Below are positions 14,777-22,227 of a stretch of 41,803 bases of DNA, piece after piece (position 1 is the stretch's first letter; every line of letters starts with the position of its first letter). Made by a program: the position numbers and the translations under genes. Source of the DNA: Actinomycetota bacterium (GTDB lineage Bacteria > Actinomycetota > Actinomycetes > Actinomycetales > Microbacteriaceae); NCBI GenBank assembly GCA_018268435.1, contig JAFDWP010000085.1:1-41803 (forward strand), written 5' to 3'. Below the pieces are notes generated by a model. That model made no database searches and was not told the DNA's origin. It worked only from the letters and a program-made list of their open reading frames with translations.

Positions 14777-16501
14777 TCAGAACAGCTGCCGCCAGTTGGC
14801 CTTGGCGAGGTCGAGCAGCTCGTCGCCGCGGCCGGACAGCACCGTGCGGATCGCGTACAGCGCGAAGCCCTTGACCTGCTCGGCGTTGATCGCCGGCGGC
14901 ATGGAGAGCTCCTGCCGTTCGGTGACCACGTCCAGCAGCGCCGGCCCGTCGTGCGCGAGAACCTCGGCGAGCGCGGCGGGCAGATCCGCGCTGCGCTCCA
15001 CCCGGCGTCCGAAGATCCCCATGGCCTCGGCGACGGCGGCGAAGTCCGGGTTGCGCAGGTCCGTGCCGTAGTTCACGAAGCCCGCCGCCTTCATCTCCAG
15101 CTCCACGAAGTTGAGGGAGGAGTTGTTCACCACGACCGTCTTCACCGGCAGGCCGTTCTGCGTGAGCGAGATCAGCTCGCCGAGCATCATCGTGAGCCCG
15201 CCGTCCCCGGCGAGCGCCACCACCTGCCGGTCGGGCTCCGCGGCCTGTGCACCGATACCGTGCAGGAGCGCGTTCGCCATGGAGCCGTGGTTGAAGGATC
15301 CGATGAGTCGGCGTCGCCCGTTCATGTGCAGGTAGCGCGCCGCCCAGACCGTGGGCGAGCCGACGTCCGCCGTGAAGACGGCGTCGTCCGCCGCGGCCTC
15401 GTCGAGCAGCCGCGCCAGGTACTGCGGGTGGATGGGCGCTGCGCCGCGGGAGGGCACCGCCAGCTCGTCCAGCTTGGCGCGGGTCTTCCGGTAGTGCGCC
15501 GTGGCGTCGTCGAGGTGCGCCCGGCGACGCCCGCCCGCGAGCCGCGGCAGCAGCGCCGCCGCCGTCGCGCCGACGTCGCCGACCAGACCCAGATCGAGCG
15601 GATGCCGTCGGCCCAGGTTCTCGCCCCGGATGTCGACCTGGATCGTCGTCGCGCCCGCCGGATAGAACTGCGGATACGGGAAGTCGGATCCGAGGACCAG
15701 CAGCGTGTCCGCGCCCTCCATCGCGCGGTACCCGGACGCGAACCCGAGCAGGCCCGTCATGCCCACGTCGAAGGGATTGTCGTACTCCACGAACTCCTTG
15801 CCGCGCAGGGCGTGCACGACGGGCGCGGCAAGGCGGTCGGCGAGCGCGACGACCGCGTCATGGGCGCCCTCCGCCCCGGCGCCCGCGAGGATCGTCACCC
15901 GGGATGCGGCGTTCAGCAGGGCGGCCGCGCGCTCCAGCTCCTCCGGGCTCGGCACCACGACCGGGCGGCTGCGCTCGATCACCGTGACCGCGTCGTCGAC
16001 CGCGTCGGCCAGGGCGATGTCGCCCGGGATCACGAGGACGGCGACGCCGCGACGCTCGATCGCGGCGCGCATCGCGATGCGCAGGAGGCGCGGCATCTGG
16101 ACCGGATCCGACACGTACTCGACGTAGACGCTGCACTCGCGGAACAGCTCCTGCGGGTGCGTCTCCTGGAAGTACTGGGTGCCGATCTCGCTGGTCGGGA
16201 TGTGCGCAGCGATCGCGAGCACCGGCACCCGCGAGCGGTTGGCGTCGTAGAGGCCGTTGATGAGGTGCAGATTGCCCGGCCCGCAGGATCCGGCGACGAC
16301 GGCGAGGTCGCCGCTCAGGGCGGCCTCGGCCGCGGCGGCGAACGCCGCGGTCTCCTCGTGGCGCACGTGCACCCAGCGGATGGACCCGTCCTTGCGCAGC
16401 GCATCCGTGAAGCCGTTCAGGGAGTCCCCGGGGATCCCGTAGACGCGCTCCACCCCGTTCGCACGGAGGGTCTGGACGATGTTCTCGGCGACGGTGGTCA
16501 T
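14777..16501 (-). CDS. poxB: Pyruvate dehydrogenase (quinone)/pyruvate oxidase PoxB
   Basis: This 574-residue ThDP-dependent enzyme oxidatively decarboxylates pyruvate to acetate and CO2, passing electrons through FAD to quinone at the membrane. The N-terminal Pyr domain starts MTTVAENIVQTLRANGVERVYGIPGDSLNGF with the catalytic Glu in RHEETAAFAAAAEA (about residue 50). The central FAD domain has LVLGSDFPYPQFYP. The C-terminal PP domain has the ThDP motif GDGGLTMMLGEL...VVVNNSSLNFVELE (about 435-470). The C-terminal tail corresponds to the lipid-binding region of PoxB. ATG at 16501 has a GAGGGGC site and a -10-like TAGCCT about 36 bases upstream (16543-16538). The enzyme class is firm; acetolactate synthase is less likely by length and motifs. 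Confidence 0.92.
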   Translation of the reverse strand: MTTVAENIVQTLRANGVERVYGIPGDSLNGFTDALRKDGSIRWVHVRHEETAAFAAAAEAALSGDLAVVAGSCGPGNLHLINGLYDANRSRVPVLAIAAHIPTSEIGTQYFQETHPQELFRECSVYVEYVSDPVQMPRLLRIAMRAAIERRGVAVLVIPGDIALADAVDDAVTVIERSRPVVVPSPEELERAAALLNAASRVTILAGAGAEGAHDAVVALADRLAAPVVHALRGKEFVEYDNPFDVGMTGLLGFASGYRAMEGADTLLVLGSDFPYPQFYPAGATTIQVDIRGENLGRRHPLDLGLVGDVGATAAALLPRLAGGRRRAHLDDATAHYRKTRAKLDELAVPSRGAAPIHPQYLARLLDEAAADDAVFTADVGSPTVWAARYLHMNGRRRLIGSFNHGSMANALLHGIGAQAAEPDRQVVALAGDGGLTMMLGELISLTQNGLPVKTVVVNNSSLNFVELEMKAAGFVNYGTDLRNPDFAAVAEAMGIFGRRVERSADLPAALAEVLAHDGPALLDVVTERQELSMPPAINAEQVKGFALYAIRTVLSGRGDELLDLAKANWRQLF

Positions 16502-16637
16502 GGAAAGCCCCTCGTGAAAACGAACCGGACGCTTCCGAGGCTACGCCCGCCCGACCCCGGACCCGCGACCGGGGCGGATTCTGACGGGTGCGGTATCCGG
16601 CAGAGGGGCTCGGACGCGAAGGGCCCCGGGGGACGAC

Positions 16638-16676
16638 GAAGGGCGGACGTCGCGGGTTGCGCGACGTCCGCCCTTC
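16638..16676 (-). terminator. Terminator downstream of the 16.7-18.1 kb dehydrogenase gene
   Basis: A perfect 17-bp stem (GAAGGGCGGACGTCGCG and its complement) encloses a 5-base GGTTG loop, about 40 bases past the stop of the minus-strand dehydrogenase gene. It is the most stable hairpin in the window by inspection. The rest of the gap to poxB (16502-16637) holds only the poxB promoter region. Confidence 0.85.
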
Positions 16677-16717
16677 CGGCCCGCTGAGTGCGGCGGGACG
16701 AGGTCCGGCGGCCGGGA

Positions 16718-18079
16718 TCAGGCCACGCGGATGAGCTTCTTGTTCACGAACTCGTCGGCGGCGAGCAGACCGAGTTCGCGCGAGGTGCCGCTGCGCTTCA
16801 CGCCGCCGAAGGGCAGCTCCGGGCTGTCGGCGAGCACGACGTTGACGTAGACCATGCCGGCGTCGATGCCGTTCGCCACGCGCTCGGCCTGGGCGTCGTC
16901 GGTGGTGAACACGTAGGAACCGAGCCCGAACGAGGTGTCGTTCGCCAGGGCGACCGCCGCATCCTCATCCGCGACGCGGTAGACGACCGCGGCGGGGCCG
17001 AACAGCTCCTGGCGGTACACGTCCATCTCCGGCGTGACGTCGGCGAGCAGCGTCGGCGCGTAGAACGCCCCGTCGCGGGTGCCGCCGGTGAGCAGGGTCG
17101 CACCCTGCGCCACCGCCGTGTCGACCTGGTTCTGCAGGTTGACGGCGGCCGCCTCCGACACGAGCGGGCCCAGCACGGTGTCCTCCTGCGTCGGGTCCCC
17201 CGGCGTGACCGCGGACAGGGCCGCGACGGCCTTCTCCACGAACGCGTCGTAGAGGCCGTCCACGACGATGAACCGCTTGGCGCCGTTGCAGGCCTGGCCG
17301 TTGTTGTCCAGGCGCGCGTCGACGGCGGCCTGCACGGTCGCGTCGAGGTCGTCGGTGGAGAGCAGGATGAACGGGTCGGATCCGCCCAGCTCCAGCGCGA
17401 CCTTCTTCAGGTTGCGGCCGGCGTTCTCTGCCACAGCGGCACCGGCGCGCTCGGATCCGGTCACGGACACGCCCTGCACGCGCGGGTCGGCGACGATGGT
17501 GGCGGCCTGCTCGATCGACGCGTAGACGTTGACGTAGCCGCCGTCCGGGAGCCCGGCCTCCTCGTAGATCTTCTCGAGGAGAGCCGAGGACTCCGGGCAC
17601 TGCTCGGAGTGCTTCAGCACGATCGTGTTGCCGACCGCGAGGTTCGGGCCGGCGAACCGCGCGACCTGATAGGCCGGGAAGTTCCACGGCATGATGCCGA
17701 ACAGCACGCCGAGCGGGGCCTTGCGGATCACCGCCGTGCCGTCGCCGAGGATGTCCAGGGGCTGGTCGGCGTTGACCCGCTCCGCGTTGTCGGCGTAGAA
17801 CTCGATGATGTCGGCGGCGAAGTCGACCTCGCCGACGGCGGCGGCGAGCGGCTTGCCCATCTCCCGCGTGATGATCGCGGCGAGCTCATCGCGGTGGGCG
17901 CGGTGGCCCTCGGCGATGCGGCGGATCACGGCCGCCCGGTCGGCGACGGAGGTGCGCCCCCAGATCGCCGCCGCGGCGTGCGCGCGGGCGACGGCGTCGT
18001 CGATCTGCGCGTCGGTGAAGGTCTCGTAGGTGGCCAGGGTCTCACCCGTGGCCGGGTTGACGACGGCGTAGTCGGTCAT
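16718..18079 (-). CDS. gabD: NAD(P)-dependent succinate-semialdehyde dehydrogenase (GabD1-like)
   Basis: This 453-residue aldehyde dehydrogenase has the catalytic Cys in NNGQACNGAKRFIV (about residue 260), the general-base Glu in VALELGGSDPF, and the cofactor region GIMPWNFPAYQVARFAGPNLAVGN. The protein closely resembles actinobacterial GabD1, which oxidises succinate semialdehyde to succinate. In this putrescine/GABA region it could instead, or also, oxidise 4-aminobutanal to GABA. ATG at 18079 has a GAAAGGAACC site. A strong hairpin separates it from the preceding dehydrogenase gene, so its level may differ from its neighbour. Family certain; substrate inferred. Confidence 0.88.
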   Translation of the reverse strand: MTDYAVVNPATGETLATYETFTDAQIDDAVARAHAAAAIWGRTSVADRAAVIRRIAEGHRAHRDELAAIITREMGKPLAAAVGEVDFAADIIEFYADNAERVNADQPLDILGDGTAVIRKAPLGVLFGIMPWNFPAYQVARFAGPNLAVGNTIVLKHSEQCPESSALLEKIYEEAGLPDGGYVNVYASIEQAATIVADPRVQGVSVTGSERAGAAVAENAGRNLKKVALELGGSDPFILLSTDDLDATVQAAVDARLDNNGQACNGAKRFIVVDGLYDAFVEKAVAALSAVTPGDPTQEDTVLGPLVSEAAAVNLQNQVDTAVAQGATLLTGGTRDGAFYAPTLLADVTPEMDVYRQELFGPAAVVYRVADEDAAVALANDTSFGLGSYVFTTDDAQAERVANGIDAGMVYVNVVLADSPELPFGGVKRSGTSRELGLLAADEFVNKKLIRVA

Positions 18080-18106
18080 GTCCGGTTCCTTTCGGTTGGT
18101 GCGGAT

Positions 18107-18140
18107 GGGTGGGCTCCCGCGGCGTCGCGGGAGCCCACCC
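18107..18140 (-). terminator. Strong hairpin between the two aldehyde dehydrogenase genes
   Basis: A perfect 15-bp stem (GGGTGGGCTCCCGCG and its complement) with a GCGT loop begins 6 bases after the upstream gene's stop and ends 27 bases before the next start. It is positioned as a terminator, but may act as an attenuator or mRNA-stabilising element because the next gene has no room for a full promoter after it. Confidence 0.7.
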
Positions 18141-18146
18141 GGGGGC

Positions 18147-19610
18147 TCAGTCGACCGGGATCAGCGTGTACTTGGTCGAGAGGTACTCGTGGATGCCCTC
18201 GAAGCCGCCCTCACGGCCGACACCGGACTGCTTGACGCCGCCGAAGGGGGCGGCCGCGTTCGACACGACGCCCACGTTCAGACCCATCATGCCCGTCTCC
18301 AGCGCATCGATCATCCGGTGGCCGCGGGCGAGGTCCTGCGTGAACACGTAGGACACCAGGCCGTACTCGGTGTCGTTCGCCAGGCGCACGGCCTCGGCCT
18401 CATCGGTGAAGGTCGCGATCGCCAGCACCGGACCGAAGATCTCCTCGCGGAGGATGTCGCTGCCGGCCTGCACGTTCGCGAGCACGGTGGGCTCGTAGAA
18501 CGATCCCGCGCCCTCGAGCGCCTTGCCGCCGGCGAGCAGCGTCGCGCCGCGCTCGACGGCGTCGCCGACGAGCTCGGCGGCCTTCGCGACCGCGTCGTCG
18601 TCGATCAGCGGGCCGATCGAGACGCCCTCCTCGGTGCCGCGGCCGATCTTCATGCCGTTCACGCGCTCGGTGATGCGGCGCGCGAACTCGTCGGCCACAT
18701 CCCGGTGCACGATGAAGCGGTTCGCCGCGGTGCACGCCTGGCCGATGTTGCGGAACTTCGCGGCGAGCGCCCCCTCCACGGCCTTGTCCAGGTCCGCGTC
18801 ATCGAACACCACGAACGGCGCGTTGCCGCCGAGCTCCATCGACACGCGCAGCACGCCCTCCGCCGCCTGGGCGATGAGCTTGCGGCCGACCTCGGTGGAT
18901 CCGGTGAAGGAGAGCTTGCGCAGCCGCGGGTCGGCGATGATCGGGGCCGACAGCGCGGAGGAGCGCGAGGTCTGCACGACATTCACGACACCGGCAGGCA
19001 GGCCCGCCTCCTCGAGCAGCTTCACGAAGTACATCGTGGTGAGCGGGGTCAGTGCCGGGGGCTTGATGACCACGGTGCAGCCGGCCGCGAGCGCGGGCGC
19101 GATCTTGCGGGTCGCCATCGCGAAGGGGAAGTTCCACGGGGTGACGAAGAACGACGGGCCCACGGGGCGCTGAGACACCACCATGCGGCCGGTGCCCTCG
19201 GGGTTCAGCCCGTAGCGGCCGGAGATGCGGACGGCCTCCTCGCTGAACCAACGCAGGAACTCGCCGCCGTAGCCGACCTCGCCGCGCGCCTCGGACAGGG
19301 GCTTGCCCATCTCGACGGTCATGAGCAGCGCCAGGTCCTCCTTGTGCGCCTGCACGAGGTCGAAGGCACGGCGGAGGATGTCGCTGCGGGTGCGCGGCGC
19401 GGTGGCGGCCCAGGCGTCCTGCGCGGCCACGGCCGCGTCGAGCGCCCGCATGCCGTCGGCCGGAGAGGCGTCGGCGATGGTGCGGACCACGTCGTTCGTG
19501 GCGGGATCGTGCACGTCGAAGGTCTTGCCGCCCTCGGCGGCGACCCACTCGCCCGCGATGTAGAGCCCGGTGGGGACGCTGTCCAGCAGCGTCTTCTCCT
19601 GGTCGGTCAT
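18147..19610 (-). CDS. Aldehyde dehydrogenase, succinate-semialdehyde/GABA-pathway type
   Basis: This 487-residue aldehyde dehydrogenase is of the GabD type: YIAGEWVAAEGGKTFDVHDPATNDVV at the N-terminus, VTPWNFPFAMATRKIAPALAAGCTVVIKP for cofactor binding, Glu in SMELGGNAPFVVFDD (about residue 255), and the catalytic Cys in FRNIGQACTAANRFIV (about 288). ATG at 19610 is preferred over an upstream TTG at 19637 because AGAAGGA lies just before it. It differs clearly from the downstream dehydrogenase, so this is not a recent duplication. One of the two probably handles 4-aminobutanal and the other succinate semialdehyde; the sequence does not say which. Confidence 0.88.
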   Translation of the reverse strand: MTDQEKTLLDSVPTGLYIAGEWVAAEGGKTFDVHDPATNDVVRTIADASPADGMRALDAAVAAQDAWAATAPRTRSDILRRAFDLVQAHKEDLALLMTVEMGKPLSEARGEVGYGGEFLRWFSEEAVRISGRYGLNPEGTGRMVVSQRPVGPSFFVTPWNFPFAMATRKIAPALAAGCTVVIKPPALTPLTTMYFVKLLEEAGLPAGVVNVVQTSRSSALSAPIIADPRLRKLSFTGSTEVGRKLIAQAAEGVLRVSMELGGNAPFVVFDDADLDKAVEGALAAKFRNIGQACTAANRFIVHRDVADEFARRITERVNGMKIGRGTEEGVSIGPLIDDDAVAKAAELVGDAVERGATLLAGGKALEGAGSFYEPTVLANVQAGSDILREEIFGPVLAIATFTDEAEAVRLANDTEYGLVSYVFTQDLARGHRMIDALETGMMGLNVGVVSNAAAPFGGVKQSGVGREGGFEGIHEYLSTKYTLIPVD

Positions 19611-19655
19611 GGGTGATCCTTCTTTCTCGAGAGTCAAGTACCGTCGACGGCGGGT

Positions 19656-19805
19656 TCAGGGGTGTCGCAGGTCCGGCGCGACGGCACGGGACGTACCCGT
19701 GAAGCGAACCACGTCGGACGAGGACGGTGTTGCACCGGAGAGCACAGCGTCGCTCCGCGAACGCACGATCGCAGGGCGTCCGCGGCGGCCGTCGGCGCCG
19801 GTCAT
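19656..19805 (-). CDS. Possible small ORF coupled to the usp gene
   Basis: An ATG overlaps the usp stop by 4 bases (ATGA), the same coupling used by usp and the putrescine oxidase gene, and opens a 49-codon frame with a basic start (MTGADGRRGRPAIVRSRSD). I recognise no family; RRGRP resembles the start of some TetR proteins or an AT-hook. It may be chance, a remnant, or a real small protein. The rest of the 19611-19801 gap shows only the ribosome site of the next gene. Confidence 0.2.
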   Translation of the reverse strand: MTGADGRRGRPAIVRSRSDAVLSGATPSSSDVVRFTGTSRAVAPDLRHP

Positions 19806-20707
19806 GCCGCCGGCTCCGGTGCGGATCCGTCCGGATGCGGATCGTGGCTCGTGCGCGGCACCACGATCATCGGCACCGGCAGCACGCTCAGCATCTTCGC
19901 GGCCGTGGATCCGAGGAACAGCCGGCGCGGCTGCGCCAGGCGGCTCGAGCCGACCACGAGCACCTCCCCGGGCAGCCAGGACAGGTGCGCGACGGCCTCT
20001 TCGACGGTGTCGCCCGGCGCATGCTCCAGCTCCGGCTCGATGCCCGCGGGCAGCGCCGCGGAGGCCTTGGCCAGCACGTCCTCGCGGAGCGCGTCGTCGA
20101 TCAGGCGGATGGCGCCCGTGCCGAGCCCGGCGGGGACGTCGAACGGCACGAGCGAGATGAGCCGCAGCCCGCCGCCGGTCATCGCCGCGAGCGCCACGGC
20201 CGCGTCCAGCAGCACATCGGCGCCGGGTCGGGTGCCCACGGCCGCGGTGACCCGGGAGACGTCGTCGTCGGCCCCGCGGGCGAACCCGGCGGGCGCGAGT
20301 GCCACGGGCACGGGCGACGAGTGCAGCAGCTCGCCGGCGACGCTGCCGATGCGGTGGTATCCGAACAGCCCGCCGTTGGCGGCGCCGACCACGATCAGCC
20401 GGGCGCCGCACTCCTCCGCGGCCTCGACGAGTCCCTCCGCGAAGGACTCCGCCACCCGCACGTGTCCGGAGTGCGCGACGCCCTCGGGGATCCCCGCGAT
20501 GCCCTCCTCCAGCCGCGCGCGGGCCTGCGCCTGCACGGCCGTCTCGGCGGATCCCTCCGGCACCGCACCCGTGTGGCCGCCCTCGGGCGGCAGCACCGTC
20601 ACGACGTGCAGGTGCGCCCCCGCACTGCGCGCGAGCCGGACGCCCAGGGCGAGGGCGTCGGAGGCGGAGTGCGCCGGGCGGAACCCGACGACGATGGCTC
20701 GGGTCAT
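19802..20707 (-). CDS. Tandem universal stress protein (two Usp domains)
   Basis: This 301-residue protein has two UspA-type alpha/beta domains. Domain 1 starts TRAIVVGFRPAHSASDALALGVRLA and ends in GARLIVVGAANGGLFGYHRIGSVAGELLHSSPVPVALAP. Domain 2 ends GEVLVVGSSRLAQPRRLFLGSTAAKMLSVLPVPMIVVP. The G-x2-G-x9-G-(S/T) nucleotide-binding pattern is present at the end of each domain in partly changed form, so ATP binding is plausible. ATG at 20707 overlaps the putrescine oxidase stop by 4 bases, so the two are cotranslated. The partnership suggests a stress or starvation link to polyamine use, which is inference. Confidence 0.88.
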   Translation of the reverse strand: MTRAIVVGFRPAHSASDALALGVRLARSAGAHLHVVTVLPPEGGHTGAVPEGSAETAVQAQARARLEEGIAGIPEGVAHSGHVRVAESFAEGLVEAAEECGARLIVVGAANGGLFGYHRIGSVAGELLHSSPVPVALAPAGFARGADDDVSRVTAAVGTRPGADVLLDAAVALAAMTGGGLRLISLVPFDVPAGLGTGAIRLIDDALREDVLAKASAALPAGIEPELEHAPGDTVEEAVAHLSWLPGEVLVVGSSRLAQPRRLFLGSTAAKMLSVLPVPMIVVPRTSHDPHPDGSAPEPAA

Positions 20708-22107
20708 GCGCCGTCCGCGGCGGCCTCGACGAGGACGGCGTCCGATGCGTCGCCGCGGTCGGCCTCGAGGATCTGGGCCGCGGCGAGGCGACCCATGCGG
20801 ATCGCGCCGTCGACGTGCTGGTAGCCGGCACCGGCGAGGTCGGAGCAGGCGAAGTGGATCGGTCCGACCGGCGTGCGCAGGTCCTTGCCGTAGCGGTGCA
20901 GGCCGCCCATGTCGAAGCTCGCGGCGTACGCGCCGCGGGTCCACTCCTCGGTGCCCCAGTCGCTCTCGTAGTAGACGACGGGGTTCTTCGCCTCCGGACC
21001 GTAGTAGTGCGAGAGCGACTCGAGGATCCGCTCTCGGCGCTCGGTGGCGGTCAGCTCGAACAGGTCGTCGGCGTTCTGGTCGCTGACGAAGCCGACCAGG
21101 GTGCCGCGCTCGTCACCGTGGTTGGTGTTGTCGTAGGCCTCGTGCGAGAGCTCGTACGGGCTGAACGCGGTGCCGGACAGGCCCTGCTCGCGCCAGAACG
21201 GGCGGTCGTAGACGGCGTGCACCTTGATCACGAAGCCCATGGAGAGGTGCTGGTGCATCTGGTGCTGGCGGCGCGGGAGCGACGGCACGAACGAGATCCG
21301 GTCGTACAGCACGGGGGCATGCGCGAGGATCGCGTAGCGGGCGCGGACCGTGAGGGAGTCGGTCGTGGCGGTCACGCCGCTGTCGTCCCACTCCAGCGTG
21401 CGCACGGGCTGGTTCAGCAGCACGTCGTCGCCGAGGCGCTCGGCGAGCAGCAGCGGCACCTGCTGCAGACCCCCCACGACGCGCTTGTCCAGGATGAAGT
21501 CGGCGTCGACGAGGTTCGAGTACGAGCCGGCGGAGGCCGCCATGAGCAGCGACTGCAGCAGCGAGAACGCGTGCGTCGGCTTGGTGAGCATCGCGGATCC
21601 GGTCGCGAACGCGAGGTTGCGCACGGCCTCGTCGTCGTCGGTCTGACCGCGCAGCCACGCATCCCAGGTCACCGAGTCCCACTCGGCGGCCTGTGGGTGC
21701 GCATACGGACGGTCGGGATCGATCTCGGCCACCATCGCGTCGAGGCGCTCGGTGATCTCGGCGATGACCTTCTCAGTCTCCGGCGAGACGGGGAACATCT
21801 CCCCCGTGAAGCGGTGCCGCGCACCGTCGGGGCCGATGTAGACGCTGTCGCCCTCGCGGTAGCGGCTGAAGGTCTCCAGCCCGAGCTCGTCGATCGTCTC
21901 GATCAGCGCATCCTGGTCGGGCGAGACCCACTGGCCGCCGATCTCGAGCATGGCGCCGTCGATGACGTCGGTCCAGAGCCGGCCGCCGACCCGGTCACGG
22001 GCCTCCAGCACCACGACCGACAGACCCGCCCTGCGCAGTTCGTTCGCGGCGGTGGTGCCTGCGGCGCCCGCTCCCACGATGAGCACGTCACGGGTGATAT
22101 CGGCCAA
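20704..22107 (-). CDS. puo: Putrescine oxidase-like flavin amine oxidase
   Basis: This 467-residue FAD amine oxidase resembles actinobacterial putrescine oxidase (Kocuria/Rhodococcus Puo). It would oxidise putrescine to 4-aminobutanal, ammonia and H2O2. Visible are the FAD motif DVLIVGAGAAGTTAANELRRAG with VVVLEARDRVGGRLWTD, the active-site side GGQWVSPDQD, and the C-terminal FAD segment PIHFACSDLAGAGYQHVDGAI. I prefer TTG at 22107: the longer ATG (22122) contains AAGGAG, a strong ribosome site, 6 bases before that TTG, while nothing comparable precedes the ATG. It overlaps usp and lies beside gabT and two dehydrogenases, completing a putrescine-to-succinate route. Other primary or polyamine substrates are possible. 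Confidence 0.85.
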   Translation of the reverse strand: MADITRDVLIVGAGAAGTTAANELRRAGLSVVVLEARDRVGGRLWTDVIDGAMLEIGGQWVSPDQDALIETIDELGLETFSRYREGDSVYIGPDGARHRFTGEMFPVSPETEKVIAEITERLDAMVAEIDPDRPYAHPQAAEWDSVTWDAWLRGQTDDDEAVRNLAFATGSAMLTKPTHAFSLLQSLLMAASAGSYSNLVDADFILDKRVVGGLQQVPLLLAERLGDDVLLNQPVRTLEWDDSGVTATTDSLTVRARYAILAHAPVLYDRISFVPSLPRRQHQMHQHLSMGFVIKVHAVYDRPFWREQGLSGTAFSPYELSHEAYDNTNHGDERGTLVGFVSDQNADDLFELTATERRERILESLSHYYGPEAKNPVVYYESDWGTEEWTRGAYAASFDMGGLHRYGKDLRTPVGPIHFACSDLAGAGYQHVDGAIRMGRLAAAQILEADRGDASDAVLVEAAADGA

Positions 22108-22128
22108 TTTCGACTCCTTCATCGGTTT

Positions 22129-22161
22129 CGCACCGTCGGTGCGCGGTGCAGGTCACCCTGC
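22129..22161. promoter_or_regulatory. Paired inverted repeats upstream of putrescine oxidase
   Basis: CGCACC-GTC-GGTGCG (22129-22143) and GCAGG-TCAC-CCTGC (22148-22161) are two perfect short palindromes in the putrescine oxidase promoter region. They could be regulator sites, for example for the nearby PucR-type protein, or leader RNA hairpins. No consensus to test against. Confidence 0.35.
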
Positions 22162-22181
22162 GTTGTTCATGCAGAAAGTTG

Positions 22182-22222
22182 CCGGGCGCGATCCAGCATC
22201 CCCCGATCCCGATCGCGCCCGG
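22182..22222 (-). terminator. Terminator downstream of gabT
   Basis: CCGGGCGCGATC (22182-22193) pairs perfectly with GATCGCGCCCGG (22211-22222) across a 17-base loop, 5 bases beyond the gabT stop on the minus strand. It separates the gabT transcript from the putrescine oxidase-usp transcript. Confidence 0.75.
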
Positions 22223-22227
22223 ACGTC

